DNA of 64,000 nt from Prorocentrum cordatum (lineage: Eukaryota; Sar; Dinophyceae; Prorocentrales; Prorocentraceae), in the NCBI GenBank assembly GCA_963575745.1, contig CAUYUJ010003414.1, positions 464,059-528,058 of the forward strand, read 5' to 3'. This document shows, piece by piece, positions 1-8,591 of this stretch; position 1 is the first letter of the stretch; each line of letters opens with the position of its first letter. Made by a program: the position numbers and the translations under genes. The notes beneath the pieces were generated by a model. That model ran no database searches and had not been told where the DNA came from. It was given only the letters and a program-made list of their open reading frames with translations.

Positions 1-739
1 GGTGGGATTTTTCAGGCAGCTGCAGCAGCTCACCCAGTAGATCTTGCAGCCCATCGTAGGGCGTGGCAGGAATCTCATGGAACCTGGTCTCCCACAAGTT
101 ACAAGTGCCACACTGACCGGCTTCAGCAGGATCAGACGGGGGCGGCGGAACCTGCCGAGAGAGCCAAGCCAGGGAGGCACGATACTGTTCAGCATGCTTT
201 CGGCCAGGCTGTGGCGGAATGTCCTCAATGGAATCGTCCAGGACAAACTCCAGCAACAACTTGACCTTGACAAACGCGGCTTGCCAGAAACGGGCCCCCC
301 GATCGGCCTGACACGGCATTTCAACCTGGGCAGCCGCGAAGGGAACCAGACGCAGCCTGGGCTCCCGGCGCAGCCAGGTGCACTGGAAACCCTGGGAGTG
401 ATCCAAACCGAGCTTAAGGAACGCCTCATGCTCAAGAGCGACGACCCAGGTCGAAAGCTGGGCCCCCAGAGAGAAGGAAACCTGATTGCTGTCATGCTCG
501 AGCTCGAGGAGACTGGCAGCGGCAGAGTTGGCCTTGAAGAAGACTGGCCGCTTACGCTGCAGCACTCGAACGTAAGTGCGCCCAGGCTTCAACAGGGGCG
601 GTCACACTTTCGACAGGGAGAGGCTTCGGTCGCATAGCCTTCCAAACCTTGATGGCCCTAGGAAGCGCAGAGACCTGAAACTCCAAAGCAGCATGGGTGC
701 CCCAGGGCACCGCGACCAGCGACCTAAATTCGACTGCGC
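1..739 (-). CDS. Unidentified host-like gene, 3' exon, truncated by the window edge
   Basis: On the minus strand a reading frame is open from about 595 to base 1 (close to 200 codons, no stop) and runs off the window. Its amino-acid composition is ordinary and not repeat-like, with many charged and aromatic residues and one CGTC pair near the edge. Upstream, a second frame is open from about 739 to 575 and ends in TAA just past the point where the first begins, so a 1-nt shift near the CCCC run at about 595 must join them (real frameshift or sequencing error). At 739 the minus strand reads a run of eight T followed by CAG, an excellent splice acceptor, so I take 739 as the exon start. The family is not recognised. 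The antisense frame at 44-637 is also open but lacks these features. Coding status is likely; function is unknown. Confidence 0.5.
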
Positions 740-1087
740 TGAAAAAAAAGCTAGAAACGACCAACATGTTACACGTCGGTCGGAAGAAGTATGTAAAAAC
801 ATGAAGTAAGAAGGCAGATGTAATAGATTGGGTCAAGGTCCTCCCAGAGAATACCAAAACACAGCAAAAGTAAGAAGGCGCTGAAACTAGATTGGGATCA
901 GGGAATCCAAAAGTACCTACTTTCAGCGAGCAGCGCGTTATCGACCCGACTGGTAGATGCACCCGAGCAGGTGACCGCAACCCCTGGCACGGGAGCAGGG
1001 ACGAGGCCGAGAGGCTCCAGCCAACCTGACTGCTCCAAAGCTCTCTTGTCAACCTGCCAGCCACCCACCACAGAGGCAGGGGCTCAA
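740..1087 (-). other. Probable intron or intergenic sequence upstream of the 739 acceptor
   Basis: No coding frame that I trust. The stretch holds the dispersed repeat at 780-935, followed by GC-rich unique DNA. On the minus strand the polypyrimidine tract and CAG at 739-750 mark its 3' end as an intron. The donor site was not identified, so the intron may extend through the transposon insertion. Confidence 0.35.
780..935 (-). repeat. Dispersed repeat, partner of 36945-37118
   Basis: The reverse complement of this stretch matches 36945-37118. Both contain two tandem sub-units of the type CCCAATCTA, 10-15 variable bases, GCCTTCTTACTT, and end in CTTCTTCCGACCG. One copy lies directly upstream of a splice acceptor, the other in non-coding DNA. 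Identity by eye is about 75-80 percent with small indels. Confidence 0.6.
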
Positions 1088-1144
1088 GGACACACAAATA
1101 AATACACACAACTAACAGGATTCCCCATATATATATATATATAT
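1088..1144 (+). repeat. Dispersed CACACA-type repeat, 5' half, split by the YR element
   Basis: It begins GGACACACAAATAAATACAC and continues to GGATTCCCCATAT, matching the 5' half of the complete copies at 47933, 50597, 54503 and 63731. It stops in an (AT)n run where the YR element begins. The missing 3' half lies at 7985-8094, on the other side of that element. Confidence 0.7.
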
Positions 1145-1325
1145 ATATGTTCAGGATGCTAAGCGGCGGTGAAGCGCGGAGCGCCAGGAAAATGACAGAG
1201 ATGAGAGAGCGGCGAGCGACAATGCTAGCATTTTCCAGGCCGGGCTCAACAAGCCTCCGAATCACAAAAGGGTTGCGCAACATGCATTCCGAGCAATACG
1301 TCGGTGCCGGCACCACTACTCTCCC
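1145..1325 (-). repeat. Split direct repeat B2 of the YR element (3' terminus)
   Basis: It matches B1 at 1449-1629 over 181 bp at an offset of 304, with three substitutions. Its outer end merges into the (AT)n run that marks the element boundary. Confidence 0.85.
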
Positions 1326-1354
1326 CAGAGTATAGTACAGGGTGGGGGGGCGGG

Positions 1355-1452
1355 GGACCAAGAGCGACTACGGAGACGCCCAAAAATCCCCCCCGGACCT
1401 TTGGCCTGAGACCGCCTCGCCGCCACAGAACAAAACAGTCAAAGACAAATAT
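1355..1452 (-). repeat. Split direct repeat A2 of the YR element
   Basis: All 98 bp are identical to A1 at 7845-7942. It lies between B1 and B2, with a 29-bp spacer to B2 that contains a G run. This internal A2 copy is what distinguishes split direct repeats from simple terminal repeats. Confidence 0.9.
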
Positions 1453-1629
1453 GTTCAGGATGCTAAGCGGCGGTGAAGCGCGGAGCGCCAGGAAAATGAC
1501 AGAGATGAGAGAGCGGCGAGCGACAATGCTAGCATTTTCCAGGCCGGGCTCAACGAGCCTCCGAATCACAAAAGGGTTGCACAACATGCATTCCGAGCAA
1601 TACGTCGGTGCCGGCACCACCACTCTCCC
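1449..1629 (-). repeat. Split direct repeat B1 of the YR element
   Basis: This is the copy of B2 next to the 3' end of the recombinase gene, whose stop is at about 1676. Differences from B2 are an A/G at about 1554, a G/A at about 1581 and a T/C at about 1621. Confidence 0.85.
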
Positions 1630-1675
1630 ATAGCTCCCCATATGATTGGCCTTCAGGGTTGGGTGGGTTGGGCCC

Positions 1676-3018
1676 TCAGCTCATCACGCGCTGGTTCTGA
1701 AGGATCCGAGGGAACTGCGTGAGGAGCCACTGCAAAGAAGTCTCACCGTCGACGCCTGGCACCGCCTTCAGGCGGTCGAGCTGCTTCAAGAGGCGGCCCT
1801 TTTTCTCGTAGCGCTTGCAGCTTGCCAGGCTTTTCCAGCGGCCTCTCTTTTGGATCTGCACGATCGGGAGGTCGTCCAGGCCATCTGTCGACGCACCGCC
1901 GTGCCGAAGGCAATGCGGGGTGAGGCGCAGGTTCTCGAGCCCGAGCTCCAGGGTCCCGCGCCGGAAGACCCGCTCGTACGAGCTCAGGGAGAGGCCGTCG
2001 AACACCAGCGCGCCCGCCTCGGTCGTCCGATGCAGCACCTGCAGGATCTTGGTGAGCAGCGGCCTCCGAGCCTCCGAGGTGTCGCCAAAGATGACCGTGT
2101 CGTCGAAGTCGCCGCTCTTGGTAGGGCGCCCTCTTCCGGGCAGATCATGGCGGCCCAGCACCTCCGGGCGCCGCGGCCGCCCTGCGGCGGGATGAGCTGG
2201 TCCCGCCCCAGCCCGAGGCCCTCCGAGGCTCGCAGGTAGCCGTCGAAGAGCACGAGGGTGAGCGCCGCCGAGTTCGCCATGAACGGCGTTCGCTGGCGGC
2301 CCATCCAATGGGCAAGGGCCAGCGCTGCCTCCCACGGGCACCCATCCCGCGACCTGGTCTGCGAGGCTTTGCGGAAGCCACGCAGGGCTCGCCGCGTCCG
2401 GGGGAAGTGCGGCGTCTTCGCCCAGACCTCGTCGATGTGGTACATCAGGGCGTGGACGACGTTGTTGGCCCGGCTCGCGGGCTCCCCGTCGAAGAAGAGC
2501 TTGTCGAGGTAGCGCTCCAGGGCCTCGTCGTGAGCCTCGGTGCTCACGGTCGAGAGACGCTGCGCCTTCCACCAGGCCACGAGCATCTCGTACTCCCGCT
2601 GGTACAGCCGCAGCGTGGCCCCGCCCACCGACCTCTGCTTCAAGTAGCCCTTCTCGCCGGGGGACACCTTCACCGTCTTGGCCACGGCCTGTCTGGTGGC
2701 GGCGCGCCGCCGCCGGTCGCCGGTCGGGGGGCGACTGTCGACCCCGTCCGGCAGCAGAAGGCCCTGCGGCGGCCGGCCACCGCTGGTCAGGGTCGCCTGC
2801 TGCGCGAGCCGCGCGGCCCAGCGCTCGGAGGGCGACGCGACGCTGCTCCGCGCTGTCGCCACAGAGCTGGTGCCCGACGGCGTGCTCCCAGCCAGTAGTA
2901 AACCGCCGTGGACACGAGGGGACCTCGAGCGGCTTCGGCTGCGGGAAGCCCGCTGCCGCTGCCAGCTCGCGCTCCCAGCGCGGGTCGAGCGCCGGCTCGC
3001 CATCTCGGCGGAGGGCAC
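1676..3018 (-). CDS. Tyrosine recombinase of the YR retrotransposon
   Basis: This is the integrase of the element. It would cut and rejoin DNA through a 3'-phosphotyrosine and insert a circular DNA form. The N-terminal SAM-like arm-binding part and the first catalytic box (YLRASEGLGL, Arg near 2232) are read in the frame starting at 3018. From about 2150 the protein continues in another frame with a Lys hairpin (TKSGDFDDT), the HxxR box HCLRHGG (about 1899-1919), GRWKS, and the nucleophile Tyr in CKRYEKK (Tyr codon 1808-1810). That gives the R..K..HxxR..W..Y set expected of the family. Two frame changes, near 3000 and 2150, separate it from the upstream methyltransferase frame, which itself stays open to 1676. 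It is the last gene of the element and stops just before B1. Confidence 0.8.
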
Positions 3019-4566
3019 CCGGTCCGAGAGCCTCCTTGAGCCCCCGGGCTGCGACGCGGCAGAGGCCAGGAGGGTAGGCGCCAGCCAACGAGGTCTTCCA
3101 TTTCCAAACTAGTTTGCCTGTCTCATCTGGGATCTTTACCTTACCTTCTAGTCGTTCATGGGGTACAGTACACACACAGGCCCTCTCAATGACACTCAAG
3201 GACGGGACGTTCGTCACGAACACGGTCGGCTTAAGGTAAGGAGCCCCATAGCGACAACAGTGATACTCGAACGACACGCAGCCCAGTTTCTCGAAGATGT
3301 TAACGAGGGGCGGGTACTTCAGGAGCCTCGAAGACCTAGGGTTCTCGAGCGACACGGAGACCCCACACCGATGGCACATCTTGAGGACCCGCACCGTGAA
3401 GTCAGCGCACCCAAGGCCTGCTCTCGAACCTTCCGAGTCTGGGGCCCCAGTCGTGTTGGCTACACTCCAGCGGGTACACGGGGTAGCGATGTGTACATGA
3501 CAGACATATCCGTGAGAAATCCAATGCAGTATCTTTTGCTGAACAGCGATGCTAAGAACGTTGAAGTGCGGCCCGGCCGAGACATCGACAGGGCACAGGA
3601 TGCGGAGGCCAGCCGCCGCGCACGCGCCAGAGAACCTGCAGCTCCCGCCGAAGATCTCCAGCACCCCAGCGCGGTCGCGCCGACGCGACGGCCCCCGAGC
3701 GCCAGGCCGCAGTGGCCGGCGCTGGGGGCCCGCGGGAGGCGCCGGCGCCGCCGCCGAGCTCGCGGCGGCGCGCGGGGCGCCATCGGGCACGCGGTCGGGG
3801 CAGCACGCGCCGTCGCGCAGGCGCCCCAGCCGGGCGGCAAGGCGGCCCCCGCGCAGCGACTCGCCCGGCGCCAGGATCCCCTGCTCCGCGAGCCTGGAGT
3901 CCGAGTCCGTGGGGTTGCGGTCCGTCTCCACGTAGCGGCGAACCCACCGCACCTCGGCTCCGAGCTCGACCGCCGCTGCCCGGCGGCACACTGAGTTGAG
4001 GGCGGGGTCATGCGCCCGGCCCCGCTCGGTGGCGAGTACCTCCGAGAGGTTATCGCCCAGCGACAAGACCACGCCTCCGTGGCTGGCAGGGCCCCGGACG
4101 GCGTGGTACAGCCCCACCAGCGCGATCCTCGCCTCCTTCATGTGGATCGCCTCGCGGCGCTGCCAAGCGCCAACCAGAAGCCTCCGCCAGCGCGTCGGCG
4201 CCACCAGCGTGTCCGGCAGCGCGGGCACGATCCCCGTGACCCTGGGGTGCGGGAGGCCGAGTTCGGCAGCCCGCAGGGCCTCGGCTGGCACCAGGCTGCT
4301 GACCCGCGGGGCGCGCCGCACAGGAACTGCGCGGTCGCCCCTCCGATCCCAGTCGCCGTCCTCGATGTCCAGGTCGGCGCCCAGCTCGCGGAAGTCGGCG
4401 TCCAGGCCGGTCTGGGCCCCGTCGATGCCGGGCCCCTCGTCCTCCTCCGCGACGGCGAATCGCCAGCGCTCTCGCCAGCGGCAGACGTCGTACAGCAGGT
4501 GGGGGTCGATCTGCCCACTGTGGATCGCGTAGCCCCGCGTCGAGGCATCCGAGCAAAAGCGACTGG
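3019..4566 (-). CDS. RNase H and C5-methyltransferase-like domains of the YR element pol
   Basis: RNase H comes first and shows a full acidic set: Asp in SDASTRGYA (4547-4549), Glu in HMKEARI (about 4134), Asp in LGDNLSEV (4052-4054) and Asp in NPTDSDSR (about 3906). The next domain resembles a C5-cytosine methyltransferase: motif I LEIFGGSCRFSGA (about 3640-3670), motif IV ATPCTRWS with the candidate catalytic Cys (about 3478-3483), motif VI as ENP (about 3340-3348), and a later CRYGAPYLKPT. It is about 200 residues with no evident target-recognition domain. DIRS elements are known to carry an adenine-type (DAM-like) domain here, whereas these motifs are of the cytosine type. The frame joins the RT by a -1 shift near 4566. 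Activity is not shown. Confidence 0.7.
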
Positions 4567-6312
4567 GTAATGGTGCGGCCGCAGCCGACTGCGAACGAGG
4601 GCTAACAAGCCGCGGCAGGTGACCAGCTCCCCTCGAACATGGCCGTCAAACCGTCGGTAGCGCCCGAGGTTCTCAGTGCTAAAAACATACAACTGCGACA
4701 ACACGCTGAGGGCGGGCCGCGAGAGCATGAAGAAGTTGACCAGGTGGCCGAGGATGATGCGCATCACCTCCCCCGTGCAGCCGCCTCGGAGCTCCAGCTG
4801 CCGCAGCGCGTGCCACAGACGCCAGAACCGAGACCGCCGCTGCCTCCAGACGAACTTGGCGCCCTGCAGCTCGAACCCCACCATGTCGAGGTTCGCGTCG
4901 CACTCCACGTTGTCCCGCAGCGTGAAGCCCCGCTCGCTGAGGACGGCCACCATCGAGCCGTAGAACACGGCAGCATCCTCGCGGTCGAAGCACAACAAGT
5001 TCCCATTGTCCACGTACGGCGCTGCGACCGGGCGCCCCTTGGCCAGCCGGGGCGCGGGCTGCCCGTCGCGGAGCAGCTGAGCCTCGGCCAGACCGCGATC
5101 GCAGCGCATCACGCGCACGAGGGACTCGACCATGGCGTCAGTCAGGGCTGAGTGGCAGATGAAGAGCGCCCAGGTCCACCCCATGGGCACGCCACAAAAA
5201 CACGGCCACACGGGGTCCTTGGCCGCGACGGGCAGCCAGGTGCCGACCCCGTCCACGACGTCGAAGACCCGCGTGATCCCCGCCTCGGCAGCGGTCATCC
5301 GGCAATCGATGCCGAACCAGTCGCTCATCACCTTGAAGCTCAGCTGGTAGAACCCGTCCTGCAGGTCGACAGCGGCGCCGCACAGCTCAAGCGAGCCAGC
5401 GGCCCCAGGCTCCAGCGCGGCATCGCTCAGGTCGAGAGCGGAAGCCGCTCCCGGCGTCGCCAGGTACGAGTGCGGCGGCCGCCGGTGCCAATGGTTCGGC
5501 ACGCGGGCGTCGACGATAAGCCGCTGCCACCAGCCGTCCTTCTTGACATCCGTGAAGAGGCCGATGAATGCCTTCACCGAGGGCCGGAAGACCACGAGGT
5601 TGCCCCGGTGGAGGGTGAGCACAAGCTCCTTCATCAGCTTGCGGCTGAACCGAAGTCTGGGGTCGGTGTATGGCCGAGGAGGTGGACCGTCCGCCTCCAC
5701 GTCGTTGGCCCGCCGCTCGATGTAGCGCCAGGGGTCCGCCAGCAGCTTGCGGGCGTCCGCGCCGACCACATCCAGGGCTTCCTTGGGCATCGTACTGTTC
5801 TGCAAAATCTTGAGCCGCTCCAGCTGGATGGGGACCCGGCTGGAGGACTCGCTCGTCAAATACATGTCCGCGCACTTCAGGAGGTCCGGAAGCGCCGAAG
5901 AAAAACTAGCATCTGGAGGGGCAGGAAACTGGTCGTCTACCCGCTCCGCGACACGGTCCAGAATCGACTGCTGAGCCGACGTGACCTCTCGCTCTGCTGG
6001 CCGCGACCGCCGCACTTGCAGTGGTCGGCCGATCCGCGCTGACGCCAGGCCATTCAGCGCCGCCACCGCGTCTGACACGAGGGCTGCTGCTGAGGGCTCG
6101 TCGCCCGCTCGAGTCGGGAGGCGGCGCGAAGCCGCCCGATCACCCCCGCCGAACATGTCCAACGCGGAGCCCGTCGGCAAGGGGAACGCATCGCAGGGCG
6201 ATGACAAAACCTCGCGGTCAGTGGAGGCCGTACACGGCCTCGAAGAAGGGGGCGCCGCCGAACCGCCCAAGCCCCGCGATGCCGGCTCGGGCCCGTCGCC
6301 GCCCCCGCGTCT
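4566..6312 (-). CDS. Reverse transcriptase of the YR retrotransposon
   Basis: This RT would copy the element RNA into cDNA. Motif A reads VDLQDGFYQL, the following block includes GVPMGWTWALF, and the catalytic box reads YVDN (codons 5016-5005), with Asn where most RTs have the second Asp. The tail FWRLWHALRQLEL and IILGHLVNFFMLSRP is the usual connection to RNase H in this group. The region N-terminal to the RT is rich in Pro, Ala and Arg. There is an in-frame ATG at 6156, but translation may instead enter by frameshift from gag, whose stop (6315) lies at the start of this segment and whose frame differs. The frame stays open as far as 4138, but the biological reading leaves it near 4566 for RNase H. 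Confidence 0.85.
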
Positions 6313-6314
6313 CT

Positions 6315-7436
6315 CTAGCCGTTGCCCGTCTTGCCGCCGCCTTGCTGGCGACCGGCCTGCCTCTTCTTCTCGTTCTCCTGCTCCTCGACGTCCTGGCGCA
6401 TACTCTTGAGCACCACGGCGCTGGCCTTCTGCTGCTCCGCCATGTACTCGTCGAACTCCGTCGTCTTGAGTCCTCCCGACTCGTCGAAGTTGGAGAGCAC
6501 GAAGCGCTCGAGGCCGGTGAAGTCCGGCGCCTTCGGGTTCCGCCGCACGGCCTTCTGGCAGACGACGATGCGGCGGCAGATCAGCTCCACCGCCGCCAAG
6601 GACACCATGTTCGTCTGGTCGTACGCCTGGAGCATCCTCAGGTAGTCGAAGGCCAGCCGCACCTCCCGCGCCACGCTGCCCGTCGGGTTCACCCCGCTCT
6701 TGCTCTCCCACCACGTCGGGTACAGATGGAGCTCCAGTCCCGCCGCGGCCACGTCGCCCAAGACCTCCTTGGCGGCCGAGGGCCCCTCGAACGGCCAGTC
6801 GGGGAACTTCGGCTCGCGGAAGAGGTTGATGGACTCGCGGAGCAGCATCACTCTCTTGCCACCCGCGTCGCGATGCACAGGAAGAATGCGCAAGTCCCGA
6901 CCCGGGCCGCTGCGCTTCTTCTCCAGCCAGGCGTCGTGGTCCCGGACCCGCACGCGCTGAACGGACACCCACTCGCTGGCGCCCTCGTCGATGCAGTACA
7001 GCCCGGTGTCGCCCTTCACGACCGCGCGATCGCCCAGCATGTTCCCGTCCGCGACCACCTCGTTGAACTTCTCGTGGCCCGTGTCGGAGACCCGCCACTG
7101 GCGGTCGGCGGCGGCCGCCGTGTTGCCAGGCTGGTGGCCCAGCACGCGGGCGAGCTGGCCGCCCCGCAGGAAGAGGTCGTCCCGCTGGTCGGCCGTGAGC
7201 GGGTCGAAGCCGTACACATTGCCGCGCACCTGTGCAGGCCACGGCGCCGCCCGAGCCAGGGGCAGCACGCGGTGCTGAGACAAGTCGATGACTTGCACTG
7301 AAAAATCTGGGGTGGCGCATACCCACCGCCCCGGCCCCAGTTCGAAGAGCAACAGTCTGTGATGCCATAATATATTGGGATCGTCGACGTAGTCCACCAG
7401 GATCTGGATGATATCAGAGTCCAGTGTTGTCGCCAT
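6315..7436 (-). CDS. Gag-like protein of the YR retrotransposon
   Basis: A 373-residue protein starting with ATG at 7436. It overlaps the end of ORF0 by 23 bp and stops just before pol. It starts MATTLDSDIIQILVDYVDDP and ends in a Lys/Gln/Arg/Gly-rich tail (EKKRQAGRQQGGGKTGNG) suited to nucleic-acid binding. I see no CCHC zinc knuckle. Position before RT, mildly acidic N-terminus and basic C-terminus fit a capsid or nucleocapsid role, which is inferred from position only. The opposite strand carries a long open frame (6021-7301) that I treat as its antisense shadow. Confidence 0.7.
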   Translation of the reverse strand: MATTLDSDIIQILVDYVDDPNILWHHRLLLFELGPGRWVCATPDFSVQVIDLSQHRVLPLARAAPWPAQVRGNVYGFDPLTADQRDDLFLRGGQLARVLGHQPGNTAAAADRQWRVSDTGHEKFNEVVADGNMLGDRAVVKGDTGLYCIDEGASEWVSVQRVRVRDHDAWLEKKRSGPGRDLRILPVHRDAGGKRVMLLRESINLFREPKFPDWPFEGPSAAKEVLGDVAAAGLELHLYPTWWESKSGVNPTGSVAREVRLAFDYLRMLQAYDQTNMVSLAAVELICRRIVVCQKAVRRNPKAPDFTGLERFVLSNFDESGGLKTTEFDEYMAEQQKASAVVLKSMRQDVEEQENEKKRQAGRQQGGGKTGNG

Positions 7437-7836
7437 CTCGCAGTCGCCGCAGCGTGGGCGGCGTCAAGGCAGCCCCCTCCTGCTGGGCCGGCGGAGTCGC
7501 CGGGGCACGGCCGGCGGCCGCAGGCTGGGCCGCAGCCGGGGCCCGCGGGCGGAGCGCGGCCTGCGCTCCCAGGGTGAGGCTCACGCCCAGCAGCAGCCCG
7601 AGGCCAGCCGCCACCAAGAAGCCGCCCACCGGCTGGGCGCACACAGGCGCCGCCGCGGCGTGCAGCCGCTCGGGCCCGCAGCGGTCCAGCTGCGCCCGTA
7701 GGATTGTCAGGAGCCCCTCGTCCACGGGGCTGGACTCGAAATGGCACGAGCAATGGGTGCTCGCGGTGGAGGCGCCGAGGTACGCGCCGACGAAGGCGGA
7801 GCCCGCCCCGCCGAGCTGCTCTGCAAGCCAGTGCAT
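7414..7836 (-). CDS. ORF0: small single-pass membrane protein of the YR element
   Basis: A 140-residue frame from the ATG at 7836, the first gene after repeat A1. Residues 28-31 are HCSC, with further Cys at about 53 and 66. Residues about 70-92 (VGGFLVAAGLGLLLGVSLTLG) form one clear hydrophobic helix, followed by an Ala/Pro/Arg-rich tail. Its end overlaps the gag ATG by 23 bp in a different frame, which argues for a real gene of the element and for coupled translation. I recall similar leading membrane ORFs in other dinoflagellate elements of this type but cannot check here. Function is unknown. Membrane targeting of particles or an envelope-like role are guesses. Confidence 0.55.
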   Translation of the reverse strand: MHWLAEQLGGAGSAFVGAYLGASTASTHCSCHFESSPVDEGLLTILRAQLDRCGPERLHAAAAPVCAQPVGGFLVAAGLGLLLGVSLTLGAQAALRPRAPAAAQPAAAGRAPATPPAQQEGAALTPPTLRRLRDGDNTGL

Positions 7837-7844
7837 GCGAGCTT

Positions 7845-7934
7845 GGACCAAGAGCGACTACGGAGACGCCCAAAAATCCCCCCCGGACCTTTGGCCTGAG
7901 ACCGCCTCGCCGCCACAGAACAAAACAGTCAAAG

Positions 7935-7942
<8 letters not shown>
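7845..7942 (-). repeat. Split direct repeat A1 of the YR element (5' terminus)
   Basis: Identical to A2 (1355-1452) over 98 bp. It carries the leader region upstream of ORF0, so the transcription start and any promoter of the element should lie here. On the outer side it passes straight into (AT)n. Confidence 0.85.

Positions 7943-7996
<54 letters not shown>
7939..7996. repeat. (AT)n microsatellite at the YR element 5' junction
   Basis: About 55 bp of almost perfect AT dinucleotide with one GTATAT interruption. A shorter AT run lies at the other junction (about 1126-1148). The host repeat reads CCATATTTTCC at this point in intact copies, so AT expansion followed or accompanied insertion. Confidence 0.9.
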
Positions 7997-8094
7997 TTGT
8001 GTTTGATTTTCGTCTTTCCCCCCACTTCCCATATTTTCCTGTATTATCATGGGAGTCGACGATTAATTGTGTCAGTGTGTTTTTCCCCTCCTGA
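7985..8094 (+). repeat. Dispersed CACACA-type repeat, 3' half, split by the YR element
   Basis: It contains TTTCGTCTTTCCCCCCACTT, then CCCATATTTTCC, GGGAGTCGACGATTAATTGT and ends CCCCTCCTGA, matching the 3' half of the complete copies at 47933, 50597, 54503 and 63731. Together with 1088-1144 it makes one full repeat unit interrupted by the transposon. Confidence 0.75.
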
Positions 8095-8095
8095 T

Positions 8096-8584
8096 GCTTC
8101 AAAACACTCTGGTCAACCTGCCGGTCACCTGCCACAAACGCAGGGGCCCCTGCCGCGCTCAGGTGGGCTCCGAAGTCCGCCAGCAACTGAAAGCTTTTGC
8201 CAGCGAGCTCACCTCCCGTGATCGGGCAGGCGGGCACGATGGTCAGAGAAACCTTGTGCAGGCGACGCGTACACAAGAGCCGGCGCGCGGTGCAAGCAGA
8301 AGTCCATTCGCCAGCTTCACAAGTAAGTTGATAGAGCCCAGGATGAGAGCGGGCCGCCACCAAGACACCCGAAGAAACATCATCGGCAATCGTCGCCTCG
8401 GCAGCCTGGGCCACGACCTTCCAGCAAAACTTGCGCACCTTCCTGACCATGGCCTGGTACTTGGAGCCTCGCATCCGGTGCTCAAAAAAAATGATGACGT
8501 CCGCCGTGCACTCCGCGACCCAACGACAGGCAGTGGGGCCCCATGCGCTGATGTTAGCAGTGTGGTGGGGATCAGCGGTCTAAA
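8096..8584 (-). pseudogene. LINE endonuclease-domain fragment
   Basis: One frame is open on the minus strand from about 8584 to the edge of the dispersed repeat at 8094, which truncates it. It reads as the N-terminal half of an APE-type endonuclease: TANISAWGPTACRWV, then ADVIIFFEHRMRG (the usual D..xxQEHR box with Phe-Glu), a SSGVLVAARSHPG block and APAFVAGDRQV, where the usual AGDWN has lost its Asn. The damaged active site and both truncations mark it as dead. The RT part is not found next to it. Confidence 0.5.
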
Positions 8585-8591
8585 CCTCACG

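Larger units (their letters stand above)
1145..7942 (-). mobile_element. Complete tyrosine-recombinase retrotransposon with split direct repeats and a methyltransferase-like domain
   Basis: Read on the minus strand the order is A1 (7942-7845), ORF0, gag-like, RT, RNase H, methyltransferase-like domain, tyrosine recombinase, B1 (1629-1449), A2 (1452-1355), B2 (1325-1145). This A1-ORFs-B1-A2-B2 layout is the split-direct-repeat architecture of Ngaro/PAT-type elements in the DIRS order. RT, RNase H and recombinase catalytic motifs are all visible. The element lies between two (AT)n runs and splits a dispersed repeat whose halves lie at 1088-1144 and 7985-8094, which fixes both ends independently. 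No target-site duplication can be told apart within the AT runs. A1 and A2 are identical over 98 bp and B1/B2 differ at 3 of 181 positions, so the copy is fairly young. Pol needs several frame changes, so this copy may be non-autonomous now, or read by frameshifting. Confidence 0.85.

Noticed and set aside
44-637. A 197-codon plus-strand frame at the left edge
   Set aside because: The minus strand is open over the same bases, has a strong splice acceptor and more ordinary composition.
6021-7301. A 426-codon plus-strand frame across the gag-like gene
   Set aside because: Antisense shadow: high GC at third positions keeps it open. The minus strand carries the coherent gag to RT order.
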